Assembly (NCBI GenBank): GCA_024686335.1
Contig: JAILCI010000062.1
Location: forward strand, 33,767 to 97,766
DNA length: 64,000 nucleotides
Reading direction: 5' to 3'
Origin: Bacteroidales bacterium
GTDB lineage: Bacteria; Bacteroidota; Bacteroidia; Bacteroidales; WCHB1-69
The first letter of the stretch is position 1, and every line of letters starts with the position of its first letter. The position numbers were made by a program, and so were the translations under genes. Below, piece after piece: positions 28,068-36,069 of this stretch. The notes beneath the pieces are model-generated. The model worked only from the letters and a program-made list of their open reading frames with translations, did not search any database and was not told the DNA's origin.

Positions 28068-28576
28068 TATTTTACAGTTTGCAGTTTTGGTTCATCAAAA
28101 AGCTCTAGGTTGGTGATATCTTTTCCATTTATTTGAAGTCGAAGCATAGTTAAGCGGGTATGGATACCATAGCGTCCTGCTGCTCCTGGGTTGATGAAGA
28201 GTAGATTGTGGGTTTTGTCAAACATCACTTTTAGGATGTGAGAATGACCAGCCACGAAGATGGTCGGTTTGGCTTCTTTGATCAGGCGTAGTGCTTCAGG
28301 TTGGTATTTGCCGGGATAACCGACTATATGGCGGATTGCCACAGTGTGTTCTTCGCAAGTAAAGATTTGGTTTTCAGGAATCTCGCGGCGGATGTCCCAA
28401 TCATCACAGTTACCGTACACTGCGCGGACTGTAGGGGCGATGGCAGCAAGTTCATCGAGGATGAAGTCATCCATGATGTCGCCAGCATGCCATATTTCAT
28501 CACAGTCTTTGAAAAACTCGAAGGCGTCGGGATGAAGATAGCCGTGGGTGTCCGAGAGTATACCTATTTTCTTCAT
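28067..28576 (-). CDS. YfcE/MJ0936-type metallophosphoesterase
   Basis: 169 residues. The metal ligands are all present: GILSDTHGYL (D8, H10), HAGDI, YGNCDD, a later His in IRHIVGYPGK, and GHSHILK. NPGAAGRYG is the usual C-terminal motif. Members are small cytoplasmic phosphodiesterases with activity on model substrates and uncertain natural substrate. Its ATG overlaps the rlmB stop (ATGA) and it leads directly into miaA (TAATG). Confidence 0.9.
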   Translation of the reverse strand: MKKIGILSDTHGYLHPDAFEFFKDCDEIWHAGDIMDDFILDELAAIAPTVRAVYGNCDDWDIRREIPENQIFTCEEHTVAIRHIVGYPGKYQPEALRLIKEAKPTIFVAGHSHILKVMFDKTHNLLFINPGAAGRYGIHTRLTMLRLQINGKDITNLELFDEPKLQTVK

Positions 28577-29337
28577 TCGGTGACAGGATTACGCTGTTTA
28601 ACCACCTCAAAGAGAGTTATGCCAGTGGCTACGGAGACGTTGAGAGAGCGAATAGTGCCTACCATGGGAATGGTGATGGTATCATTGCAATGTCGCAGGT
28701 AATCCCAAGCGATGCCTTCATACTCGTTGCCCATGATGAGGCAGAGTGGTCCGGTCAAGTCCTTATTGTAAAGAGCATGGTTAGCCTTTTCTGTAACGCC
28801 AACGACTTCAATGCCAGAATCTTTGAGAAATTGAATAACTTCTGCGAGATTAGAGTGCCGACAGACGGGGATTTTGTTGAGAGCTCCGGCGGAACTTTTG
28901 ACTGCATCTTCATTGAGTTGGGCACCACCGTTGAGAGGGATGATGATAGCATCCACGCCTGCGCATTCTGCGGAACGGGCGATGGCACCTACATTGCGCA
29001 CGTCAGTGATTTTGTCCAGAATCAGCAGGAAGGGCACTCGTCCCTCTTCAAAGATGCTAGGTACTATATCATATATATTGTAATACTCAATAGCAGATAA
29101 GAAAGCAACGACCCCTTGATGGTTTTTGCGGGTGAAGCGGTTGAGGCGCTCTACAGGCACATATTGGAAAGGGATTTTGTGTTGTCGGACCTCATAGAAC
29201 AACTCCTTAAAGAGTTCTCCCTGTAGTCCTTTCTGAAACAACACTTTGTCGATGGTTTTACCACTTTCTATTGCCTCGAAGATAGGCCGCATGCCATAAA
29301 TGAGACTATCGTTTTCTTGTTTTTGTTTCTCGTACAT
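28573..29337 (-). CDS. rlmB: 23S rRNA 2'-O-methyltransferase RlmB (SpoU/TrmH family)
   Basis: 254 residues. N-terminal substrate-binding domain (LIYGMRPIFEAIESGKTIDKV) and a SpoU knot domain with the three motifs: DKITDVRNVGAIARSAE, LCLIMGNEYEGI and IPMVGTIRSLNVSVATGI. The family methylates G2251 of 23S rRNA, though other SpoU substrates cannot be excluded. The -7 box TATCTTTG (29363-29370, minus strand) is 26 bases before the ATG. Confidence 0.92.
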   Translation of the reverse strand: MYEKQKQENDSLIYGMRPIFEAIESGKTIDKVLFQKGLQGELFKELFYEVRQHKIPFQYVPVERLNRFTRKNHQGVVAFLSAIEYYNIYDIVPSIFEEGRVPFLLILDKITDVRNVGAIARSAECAGVDAIIIPLNGGAQLNEDAVKSSAGALNKIPVCRHSNLAEVIQFLKDSGIEVVGVTEKANHALYNKDLTGPLCLIMGNEYEGIAWDYLRHCNDTITIPMVGTIRSLNVSVATGITLFEVVKQRNPVTE

Positions 29338-29362
29338 GAGGAATATTGTTGGATTTGAAGCG

Positions 29363-29370
29363 CAAAGATA
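29363..29370 (-). promoter_or_regulatory. Candidate -7 box for rlmB operon
   Basis: Minus-strand TATCTTTG, 26 bases before the rlmB start. It implies a promoter for rlmB, the phosphoesterase and miaA. No matching TTTG at -33. Confidence 0.45.
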
Positions 29371-29462
29371 GAAAATAAATTAAGATTAAGGCAGACATTA
29401 TCCGTCCCGGCGGAGACTGGTAATGTTGTCTTGAAAAAGATTTTGATAGAATAGTTAAGTGT

Positions 29463-29813
29463 TTATTCGGTCTTTGGTTTTCTGATAAAATGGGGCATCT
29501 CTTTTGGAATCTCCATAGAGAGTTCGATATAGCCAGCAAACTCACCGTCTTTGAACCATGGAGATTGATAAATAAGTTTCTTAATGTCGCCTTTTTCAAT
29601 AGTGTAGGCGTTAACATTATGATTCTGAAGCATGTTTGCCAGTTTGGTGCGAGCGGGTTCCGGATGGCAATCGAGCAGGTTTTGTCCGATGATCTGTTTG
29701 CCATGGCTCAGCACGTTAACAGCCATATCGTTCATTTCCAAAATTTTTCCGTCTTTATCGCAAATAGTTACGGAATAGGGTACTTCGTTGAAATATTCGA
29801 GCATACTTCTCAA
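29463..29813 (-). CDS. Stand-alone PAS domain protein
   Basis: 116 residues, made of one PAS domain only. N-terminal helix and strand EYFNEVPYSVTICDKDGKILEMNDMAVNVL, then the GQNLLDCHPEPARTKLANML segment typical of the PAS_10/DUF438-like branch, and a final strand pair (KLIYQSPWFKDGEFAGYIELSMEI). No kinase, cyclase or DNA-binding domain is attached. Likely a small sensor, possibly haem or ligand binding, acting on an unknown partner. A -7 box TACTTTTG (29837-29844, minus) lies 23 bases upstream, so it has its own promoter. Confidence 0.8.
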   Translation of the reverse strand: MRSMLEYFNEVPYSVTICDKDGKILEMNDMAVNVLSHGKQIIGQNLLDCHPEPARTKLANMLQNHNVNAYTIEKGDIKKLIYQSPWFKDGEFAGYIELSMEIPKEMPHFIRKPKTE

Positions 29814-29899
29814 TTTAAAGTTGATATATTATTTTGCAAAAGTACAAAAATGTCGAGAATTATTTTTATTGGATTGTAATAATCTGGAGAAATATTGTA

Positions 29900-29907
29900 T
29901 ATATTTG
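29900..29907 (+). promoter_or_regulatory. Candidate -7 box for the LemA-like pair
   Basis: TATATTTG on the plus strand, 67 bases before the ATG at 29975. No clear -33 element. Confidence 0.35.
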
Positions 29908-29974
29908 CAATCGGATTTCAATCCTCTTTTTTAATATCAATTTATAACCTAGAAACTTTTAAACCAAAAAAACT

Positions 29975-30493
29975 ATGATTATTGCAGCTATTGTGATTGG
30001 AGTTTTATTCCTATTGTTGGTTATTTATTATTTTTCTGTAAACAATCATGAAACGGCTCTTCGTAAGGAGGCAGAAGCACAAGACAAAGCTATTGCGTCC
30101 GTTCATGATACAATGTGGAAGGTTATCAAGGAGAAGGCTTCCGTTTCAGAGAAGTATCGTGAGACTTTTGAGAAGGTTTATCCTGAACTTATCAGTGGTC
30201 GTTATAAGGATGGAAACAATTCTGCAATGAAGTGGATTCAAGAGGCCAATCCAGATTTTGATACATCACTTTATAAAGATCTTATGCAGGCTATTGAGGC
30301 ACAAAGGATGTATTTTCAGAATGCTCAAAAGCGGATGTTGGATATCATTAGAGAGAGGGAAACTCTCATCAACTCTATGCCACAGAAATGGTTTATCAGT
30401 AATAAGCAGCCAATAGAATATACAGTTATTGCTTCTGAGCACACGAGTGATGTTATGGGGAGTCGTGTGGACAACGAGACCTTGAGTTTATGA
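29975..30493 (+). CDS. LemA-like membrane-anchored protein
   Basis: 172 residues. One N-terminal membrane helix (IIAAIVIGVLFLLLVIYYF), then an all-helical soluble part: VNNHETALRKEAEAQDKAIASV, MWKVIKEKASVSEKYRETFEKVY, GRYKDGNNSAMKWIQEANP, LMQAIEAQRMYFQNAQKRML. The layout (TM helix, long antiparallel helices, RYxDGN loop) resembles the LemA fold, but the classical LemA start (QRRxDLIPNLV) is not present, so this is a divergent relative. The next gene begins in its stop (ATGA), so the two work together. -7 box TATATTTG at 29900-29907. Confidence 0.6.
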   Translation: MIIAAIVIGVLFLLLVIYYFSVNNHETALRKEAEAQDKAIASVHDTMWKVIKEKASVSEKYRETFEKVYPELISGRYKDGNNSAMKWIQEANPDFDTSLYKDLMQAIEAQRMYFQNAQKRMLDIIRERETLINSMPQKWFISNKQPIEYTVIASEHTSDVMGSRVDNETLSL

Positions 30494-31593
30494 GGTATTT
30501 CATAGTTTATTTTCTTCCGGTTGCTGCCGCAGGAATTACACTACTAAGTCTACATGATAGGGATTTAGTATTTGGGACTGTTTTTTTTCTGTTGATAGCA
30601 GAGTGGTTGCTTTTTTTTCTACATAAAAAGCTCAAAAATAATGCAAAAGAGTATTTAAGTGGTTATGCCTGTAAAGTTTTGCACTTTTTTCCATGGGTAG
30701 AGCGAAGGGTAAATAGAGAGACACGTTACGACAGTAATGGTCGTTCATATACTGTGGAGGTGGAAGAGTTTATCAATCATCCAGATGAGTATTACGAGTT
30801 ATATAATATTGATTATCAACCACCTATAACTGGGTATGAATTTGAAAGAATGTGTGACAGATGGGGCACAGGGATAAATTATTTTGACACCAATCATCCT
30901 AATTGTGTTAGAGGAGGTGGAGGTGAAGAATGCGATTGGGATGGAAATGAATACAGCACATATACCGCAACAATAACGCATAGGTATAATAATCCTCTCG
31001 TCAAATCCAATTCCATATTTCGTAATAGTTTTATCAGCAAAAAGAAATCCAAAGAGTTAGGTCTTTTCGAGTACCCTTCAGCACGTGGTTCCGGAGAGCA
31101 GATGGTGATTCTTTTGCATGAAGGGGTGGCTATTCCGGAAGATTTTGATAACGCTTTAGGAGAGTTGCAACGACTTAATGCTTTTTGTGGAGATATTTAT
31201 CAGATACATGTATTTATTTTGTTGTTTCCCGCAGATAAAGGTATACAGATGGCATCTTTGCAGCGAGATTATTGGAAAGGTTTAAACAAGAATGAATTGG
31301 TAGTGTGTTTGGGTGTCAACGGCCAGAATGTGCAGTGGTGTGAGGCCATGAGTTGGTCGGACAACAAGACATTGGAGCTGAAGATTCGTTCCTATTTTAT
31401 TGATAAACCAGAGTTGAACTTGTCGCAATTTGTGGTGTGGCTTCGTTCCAATTTAAATTATTGGAAAAGAAAGGAGTTTAAAGATTTTGATTATCTGAAG
31501 AAAGGGAAACCAAGTAGAAATTACTGGATTTGGTTGACAATCTCTTTTGTTATAAGTATCCTCTTTGTTGTATTCTTACTGAGATACAGATAG
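30490..31593 (+). CDS. Membrane protein paired with the LemA-like gene, unknown function
   Basis: 367 residues. Two membrane helices at the N-terminus (about 3-20 and 26-44) and one at the C-terminus (about 344-363) enclose a soluble region of 300 residues. The first half has a Cys/Gly-rich loop (CVRGGGGEECDWDGN, near residue 140). The second half (QRLNAFCGDIYQIHVFILLFP, QRDYWKGLNKNELVVCLGV, WCEAMSW) has an alternating strand-helix pattern loosely like the TPM domain that often accompanies LemA genes. That link is inference. The ATG overlaps the upstream stop (ATGA). Confidence 0.55.
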   Translation: MRYFIVYFLPVAAAGITLLSLHDRDLVFGTVFFLLIAEWLLFFLHKKLKNNAKEYLSGYACKVLHFFPWVERRVNRETRYDSNGRSYTVEVEEFINHPDEYYELYNIDYQPPITGYEFERMCDRWGTGINYFDTNHPNCVRGGGGEECDWDGNEYSTYTATITHRYNNPLVKSNSIFRNSFISKKKSKELGLFEYPSARGSGEQMVILLHEGVAIPEDFDNALGELQRLNAFCGDIYQIHVFILLFPADKGIQMASLQRDYWKGLNKNELVVCLGVNGQNVQWCEAMSWSDNKTLELKIRSYFIDKPELNLSQFVVWLRSNLNYWKRKEFKDFDYLKKGKPSRNYWIWLTISFVISILFVVFLLRYR

Positions 31594-31595
31594 TT

Positions 31596-32183
31596 TTACT
31601 TTTTCAGATTACCGAAGAGTTCGGTTTCGACAAGTTCGCAGATAATGTGGCCGATGAGTATGTGAGATTCTTGGATACGTGGTGTATCAGTGGAGGGCAC
31701 ATTGAGGCAGATGTCTGACAGGTCTTTCATCTTGCCGCCAGAGAGACCGGTTAATGAGACGGTATGAATATTCATTTCACGAGCTTTTTCAAAAGCATTG
31801 AGAATATTTTGCGAGTTGCCGGAGGTAGAGATGCCCACCAGCACGTCTCCTGGGTGTCCAGTGCCTGCAAGAAGACGGGAGAAGATGTGTTCGTATCCGT
31901 AGTCATTACCGACGGCTGTGAGGTAAGAGGTGTTGCAGTGTAAAGCTTCGGCATTTAAAGGTGGGCGGTCAAAATAGAAACGTCCGGACAGTTCAGCGGC
32001 CAGGTGTTGGGCATCGGCAGCGCTGCCTCCGTTGCCACAGAAGTGGATCTTGCCGTTAGCGCGAAGAGATTTGCACATCAATTCAGCAACAGTTTTGATA
32101 TCGTTAAGGATAGTGGTATTGTGTAAGATTTGTTGTTTTACATTGATGCTCTCTTCGATGGAGAGGGTGATTCTGTTGGTCAT
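31596..32183 (-). CDS. gmhA: Sedoheptulose 7-phosphate isomerase GmhA
   Basis: 195 residues. Makes D-glycero-manno-heptose 7-phosphate from sedoheptulose 7-phosphate, the first step of heptose synthesis for LPS core or glycoproteins. SIS-domain motifs: CGNGGSAADAQHLAAEL near residue 52, ALHCNTSYLTAVGNDYGYE, GDVLVGISTSGNSQN and the zinc/catalytic IQESHILIGHIICELVE. Only 2 bases separate its stop from the convergent gene at 30490-31593. No other heptose genes are adjacent. Confidence 0.95.
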   Translation of the reverse strand: MTNRITLSIEESINVKQQILHNTTILNDIKTVAELMCKSLRANGKIHFCGNGGSAADAQHLAAELSGRFYFDRPPLNAEALHCNTSYLTAVGNDYGYEHIFSRLLAGTGHPGDVLVGISTSGNSQNILNAFEKAREMNIHTVSLTGLSGGKMKDLSDICLNVPSTDTPRIQESHILIGHIICELVETELFGNLKK

Positions 32184-32206
32184 AATAGGGTTATATTTTC
32201 AGGGTG

Positions 32207-32214
32207 CAAAGGTA
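32207..32214 (-). promoter_or_regulatory. Candidate -7 box for gmhA
   Basis: Minus-strand TACCTTTG, 23 bases before the gmhA ATG at 32183. No good -33 TTTG. Confidence 0.4.
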
Positions 32215-32275
32215 ATAAAAAAAGGAGATGGAGGTTATGGATGTCGGTTAGGAGAAATATAGAGTGTCGTTAACC

Positions 32276-32295
32276 CAATAGATACTTGTTGGCAG
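32276..32295. repeat. Left terminal inverted repeat of the IS
   Basis: 20 bases starting caatagatac and ending ttggcag. Reverse-complement match to 33272-33291 at 19 of 20 positions; inside the pair the two flanks diverge at once. Confidence 0.85.
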
Positions 32296-32315
32296 CAAGA
32301 ATCCCAACTATTTTT

Positions 32316-33158
32316 TTAATCTCCTTTTGGACTTATTACCCGGTATGGGATCACTTTTCCTATTTGTTCAATTATCGATTCAAATCGTTTCCCAGCAGAT
32401 AATCCTCTGTTCCTTTTTCGAAATAAAGCCTCATACACATATCTGTGAAAATGTGAAAATGACACAAAATGGTATATTCCCATAACCATTCGCTTTAATT
32501 GTAGCCAGAACACGTCAATTGTTTTGGCATGTTCTTCTTTTTTTCTAAATCCCATAGGAAAGGGATCTTCGATATTAAATCTTGACAACTCACTTTCTGA
32601 AATACTTTGATGGCAAATACGATCATCTTTGTAAATCCGAGATTTAGGCATGACATGTTTTAAAACTTCAGGGTGTAGATGATGATGTTCCTTAGACATT
32701 CTAACTTTAAACATTTGACCTTTAGAACTTTGTATACATTCAATCTTTCCAGATACAATATCTTTAAAATCATCCTCCTCTTTCTTTAATAGAATTCTGA
32801 TTTTATGTAAAATATACCAAGCTGTTTTTTGAGTGACACCGAGAAGTATAGATAATTGACAGGATGAAATACCTTGATGGCAGTTGCACATGAGAAAGAT
32901 TGCTTTGAACCATGTTAGTAATGGTAATTTTGTATTTTGAAAAATAGTTCCTACTAACACCGAAAATGATCTTGAGCAGCAGGAACAGATGTATCGACCA
33001 TCTTTGCGAGTATATATTTTTCTGTTTCCACAGTATGGGCATATCGGATTACTTCCCCATCGCTTAAAAGCAAGGTATTCTTTGCATCTACGTTGAGTTT
33101 TGAAATGATTTGTTAGTTCCTTAAGCGACTTAAATTCTTTTAACAAAAACCTTATCAT
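32316..33158 (-). CDS. IS1595-family transposase-like protein, probably catalytically defective
   Basis: 280 residues, frame intact. The N-terminal zinc ribbon has Cys40, Cys43, Cys58 and Cys60/61 (CPYCGN, CSCC). A helix-turn-helix-like region follows (CQLSILLGVTQKTAWYILHKIR, about 100-121), as in ISXO2/IS1016-type transposases. Where active members have an E-x-D-E motif, this protein reads GKIECIQ (residues 137-143), so the first catalytic Asp is missing. The following strand region is also about 35 residues short. The end of the DDE domain is well kept: IDVFWLQLKRMVMGIYHFVS then HRYVYEALFRKRN. Either a dead copy or a repurposed protein. It is more A/T-rich than the neighbouring genes. -7-like TATATTTG at 33191-33198. 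Confidence 0.8.
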   Translation of the reverse strand: MIRFLLKEFKSLKELTNHFKTQRRCKEYLAFKRWGSNPICPYCGNRKIYTRKDGRYICSCCSRSFSVLVGTIFQNTKLPLLTWFKAIFLMCNCHQGISSCQLSILLGVTQKTAWYILHKIRILLKKEEDDFKDIVSGKIECIQSSKGQMFKVRMSKEHHHLHPEVLKHVMPKSRIYKDDRICHQSISESELSRFNIEDPFPMGFRKKEEHAKTIDVFWLQLKRMVMGIYHFVSFSHFHRYVYEALFRKRNRGLSAGKRFESIIEQIGKVIPYRVISPKGD

Positions 33159-33271
33159 GATATACTATTTTGTTTTTATGTTTAACTTTGCAAATATATA
33201 ACAAAATATTTATAAAGTCAATAAAAAAAAGCATTTTTAAAATGTTGATAATAAATTAATTAAGTATTATT

Positions 33272-33291
33272 CTGCCAACATGTATCTATTG
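33272..33291. repeat. Right terminal inverted repeat of the IS
   Basis: 20 bases starting ctgccaaca and ending tctattg; partner of 32276-32295 with one mismatch. It lies 113 bases upstream of the transposase start. Confidence 0.85.
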
Positions 33292-33375
33292 AGTCTTGTG
33301 ATAGATTCTTAAAATCACATTTTTCTCAATATTCAACGACAAATCCCTCCCCGTTCTCCCCTTTCAGATTTTTAT

Positions 33376-33383
33376 TACCTTTG
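33376..33383 (+). promoter_or_regulatory. Candidate -7 box for rfbC operon
   Basis: TACCTTTG on the plus strand, 20 bases before the ATG at 33404. It lies outside the IS, so the operon keeps its own promoter. No clear TTTG at -33. Confidence 0.45.
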
Positions 33384-33403
33384 CACCCTACAATTTTTCA
33401 AAT

Positions 33404-33967
33404 ATGGAAATAGAAAAAACCCCTATTAACGGTCTGCTTATCCTCCACCCTAAGGTCTTCCAGGATAGCCGCGGATATTTTTTTGAAAGCTTTAACCAAA
33501 AAGTCTGCCAAGAAGCCGGTATTACCGAGATCTTCGTGCAAGACAACCAGTCCTGTTCCCAGAAAGGCGTTGTGCGCGGCCTCCACTTCCAGCGCCCACC
33601 TTTTGCTCAAGCTAAACTCGTCCGAGTCATCCAAGGCGCTGCTCTTGACTTTGCCGTCGATATCCGAAAAGGTAGTCCTACTTACGGACAATATCACAGT
33701 GTACTGTTAACTGCCGACAACTTTGTCCAGTTCTTCCTACCTGCTGGCTTTGCCCACGGTTTTGCCGCTCTAGAGGACGATACGGTTTTTGCTTATAAAT
33801 GCAACAATTTTTACAATAAAGAATCTGAAGGCAGCATCCGATTCGACGATCCAGACTTGAACATAAACTGGCAAGTGAAGAATCCTATTATTTCTGAAAA
33901 AGATCTCTTAGGCTCTTCCTTTGCTACTTTTGACTCTCCTTTCGACTACAACACCTATAAAAAATGA
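33404..33967 (+). CDS. rfbC: dTDP-4-dehydrorhamnose 3,5-epimerase
   Basis: 187 residues. Third step of dTDP-L-rhamnose synthesis for surface glycans. The cupin core carries FQDSRGYFFESFNQ, QDNQSCSQKGVVRGLHFQ with the catalytic base His61, KLVRVIQGAALDFAVDIRKGSPTYG, and FFLPAGFAHGF. The rfbABD partners are not adjacent. The stop overlaps the next ATG (ATGA), linking it to a phosphatase. Confidence 0.96.
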   Translation: MEIEKTPINGLLILHPKVFQDSRGYFFESFNQKVCQEAGITEIFVQDNQSCSQKGVVRGLHFQRPPFAQAKLVRVIQGAALDFAVDIRKGSPTYGQYHSVLLTADNFVQFFLPAGFAHGFAALEDDTVFAYKCNNFYNKESEGSIRFDDPDLNINWQVKNPIISEKDLLGSSFATFDSPFDYNTYKK

Positions 33968-34611
33968 TCAAACTCGTTATCTTTGACCTCGATGGCACTC
34001 TTATGAATACGCTGCAGGATCTGGCCGATTCTGCTAACTATATGCTGGAGAAACATAATTTTCCTACTTATACTACAGATGCTTATAAGTATTTTGTGGG
34101 TAATGGCATGCCTAAACTCATTGAGAGAATAATGCCCGAGGTGCATGCTCCAAAAGACCTTTTCGATACCTGTCTTAAGGAGTTTTTAGACTACTACACT
34201 ATCCATATGTCTGACAAGACAGTCCCTTATCCTGGGATGACAGAACTTCTTAAATCGCTGATAGAAAGAGGTATTAAGATTGCTGTGGCTACCAATAAGG
34301 TGCAGGAGGCTCTGCCAGAACTCTTCGCTACCTTTTTTCCGGAAATCACTTTTGATATATGCTTAGGTCAGCGCCCTGGCATCCCTGTAAAACCAGATCC
34401 ACAAGTGGTCTTCGATATTTTGGAAGCGACTCATTGTTCTGCTGAAGAGACGCTCTATCTCGGTGACACAGGTGTGGATATATGTACCGCCGTAGCCGCG
34501 GGTGTACAACCTATTGGCGTGTTGTGGGGCTATCGTCCGCGTTCTGAAATGGAAGCCGCTGGCGCCAAGCAATTTATAGATCATCCTCTCGATTTGTTAA
34601 ATCTGTTATAA
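33964..34611 (+). CDS. gph: HAD family phosphatase, phosphoglycolate phosphatase type
   Basis: 215 residues. HAD motif I is FDLDGTLMNT (nucleophile Asp8, Asp10), with a Gph/PGMB-type alpha-helical cap. Motif II is AVATNK near residue 101, and a Lys (PVKPDPQ) plus GDTGVDICTAVAAG supply motifs III and IV. Phosphoglycolate is the usual substrate in this subfamily, but pyrophosphate or sugar phosphates cannot be excluded. Coupled to rfbC by ATGA, and the kinase-RapZ gene starts 9 bases downstream. Confidence 0.85.
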   Translation: MIKLVIFDLDGTLMNTLQDLADSANYMLEKHNFPTYTTDAYKYFVGNGMPKLIERIMPEVHAPKDLFDTCLKEFLDYYTIHMSDKTVPYPGMTELLKSLIERGIKIAVATNKVQEALPELFATFFPEITFDICLGQRPGIPVKPDPQVVFDILEATHCSAEETLYLGDTGVDICTAVAAGVQPIGVLWGYRPRSEMEAAGAKQFIDHPLDLLNLL

Positions 34612-34620
34612 CCATATCCT

Positions 34621-36060
34621 ATGGAGATAAAACTCAACGAAATAGATATTTTAAAACTGATGGCGGAGAACAAGTTTGGTTGCTCCGTGCAAGACAGTAT
34701 TGCTCTCGCGCCTTCAGGCTCTCACCGTCGCTATTACCGGTTGATTATGAAGAATGGTGACGTTTTCATTGGCACATTCAATGATGATGTGGCTGAAAAT
34801 CAGGCTTTCTTCACCTATACACGTTTTTTTGAACAGAAAGGCTTTGCCGTGCCGCATCTTATTGCTGTTCATGAAGATCAGAAACATTATCTCCAATCAG
34901 ACCTCGGCGATACCACTCTATATGATTTGCTCTGTAAAACACGAGATGGTCAAAAATTATCGCCAGAGGTAATAGACTATTACAAGCAGGTAGTGCAAGC
35001 TCTACCGGATATTCAGCTCTCAGGTCGTGACAACTTCGACTTTTCTGTGGCCTATCCCCGATATGCTTTCGACCGCCAGTCTATGCAGTGGGATCTTAAC
35101 TACTTCAAATACTATTTTTTGAAGCTAGCTAATATTCCATTCAACGAACAGAAACTCGAGGATGATTATCAGTCTCTGATGGATTATCTCTTGACTGCCG
35201 ATTCTGAATATTTTCTCTATCGAGACTTCCAATCGAGAAATATAATGGTACACAACAATGGTGTGTATTTTATTGATTATCAGGGCGGAAGAAAGGGAGC
35301 GTTGCAGTATGACGTAGCCTCACTTCTTTATGATGCTAAGGCTGATCTCTCCGAAGAGTTTCGAGCCCATCTGTTGAACCTGTATCTTGATACTCTTTCT
35401 CAGAAAATTGAAGTGGATAGGGATGCCTTTGTCTCCTATTTTCATGGTTTTGTATTGATTCGCATATTACAAGCAATGGGAACGTACGGCTATCGTGGTT
35501 ATTATGAACGGAAAACCCACTTTTTGCAGAGTGTTCCCTTTGCGGTCCGAAATCTGGAACGCCTGCTCAACCAGATGCATCTGCCTATAGAGTTGCCCGA
35601 ATTGACAGCTACTCTGCGGACATTAATTGCTTCTGATTTGGTAAAACCTTATCAACCGACAACATCATTGACTGTTCAAGTGCAAAGTTTCTCTTTCAAA
35701 AAAGGAATTCCTACAGATCCTTCCGGTAATGGTGGTGGCTTTGTCTTCGATTGTCGTGCTTTACCCAATCCGGGTCGCGAAAAACAGTTTGCACATAATA
35801 CCGGTCGCGATGAATGTGTAATCCAATATTTAGAGAAATATCCTCAAGTATCTGATTTCAAGAAGAATGTAAACGGTCTAGTAGATGCGGCAGTCATTAA
35901 CTACATCGACAGAAAGTTTGATCATTTGATGGTAAGTTTTGGGTGTACTGGTGGCCAACATCGTTCTGTCTACTTTGCTGAGCAGATGGCCCGTCATCTT
36001 AGAGAAAGATTTCCTAATATAAATGTGGATTTGCGTCATATTGAAAATCCGACAGAATAA
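34621..36060 (+). CDS. Sugar kinase (APH fold) fused to a RapZ C-terminal domain
   Basis: 479 residues, two domains. Residues 1 to about 330 form an aminoglycoside-phosphotransferase-type kinase: PSGSHRRYYRL (nucleotide loop), FLYRDFQSRNIMV with catalytic Asp near 202, and FIDYQGG with metal Asp near 219. This branch includes AmgK, the anomeric kinase of cell-wall amino-sugar recycling. Residues about 345-479 match the RapZ C-terminal domain (VQSFSFKKGIP, FDCRALPNPG, SFGCTGGQHRSVYFAE), which in E. coli binds glucosamine 6-phosphate. The RapZ N-terminal P-loop domain is absent. Cell-wall sugar recycling or sensing is the likely role (inference). rlmN starts 9 bases downstream. Confidence 0.85.
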   Translation: MEIKLNEIDILKLMAENKFGCSVQDSIALAPSGSHRRYYRLIMKNGDVFIGTFNDDVAENQAFFTYTRFFEQKGFAVPHLIAVHEDQKHYLQSDLGDTTLYDLLCKTRDGQKLSPEVIDYYKQVVQALPDIQLSGRDNFDFSVAYPRYAFDRQSMQWDLNYFKYYFLKLANIPFNEQKLEDDYQSLMDYLLTADSEYFLYRDFQSRNIMVHNNGVYFIDYQGGRKGALQYDVASLLYDAKADLSEEFRAHLLNLYLDTLSQKIEVDRDAFVSYFHGFVLIRILQAMGTYGYRGYYERKTHFLQSVPFAVRNLERLLNQMHLPIELPELTATLRTLIASDLVKPYQPTTSLTVQVQSFSFKKGIPTDPSGNGGGFVFDCRALPNPGREKQFAHNTGRDECVIQYLEKYPQVSDFKKNVNGLVDAAVINYIDRKFDHLMVSFGCTGGQHRSVYFAEQMARHLRERFPNINVDLRHIENPTE

Positions 36061-36069
36061 CAATTGATT

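Larger units (their letters stand above)
32276..33291 (-). mobile_element. IS1595-like insertion sequence with intact terminal inverted repeats
   Basis: About 1016 bp, bounded by 20-base inverted repeats at 32276-32295 and 33272-33291 that match at 19 of 20 positions. It encloses one transposase-like gene whose stop is 20 bases from the left repeat. The size and the Zn-ribbon/ISXO2-like protein fit the IS1595 family. The 8 bases outside each end (cgttaacc, agtcttgt) do not match, so no target-site duplication is visible: either the insertion is old, or the outer edges are not exactly these repeats. It sits between gmhA and rfbC without breaking either. Confidence 0.8.

Noticed and set aside
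32268..33299. Target-site duplication flanking the IS
   Set aside because: The 8 bases on the two sides (cgttaacc and agtcttgt) do not match.
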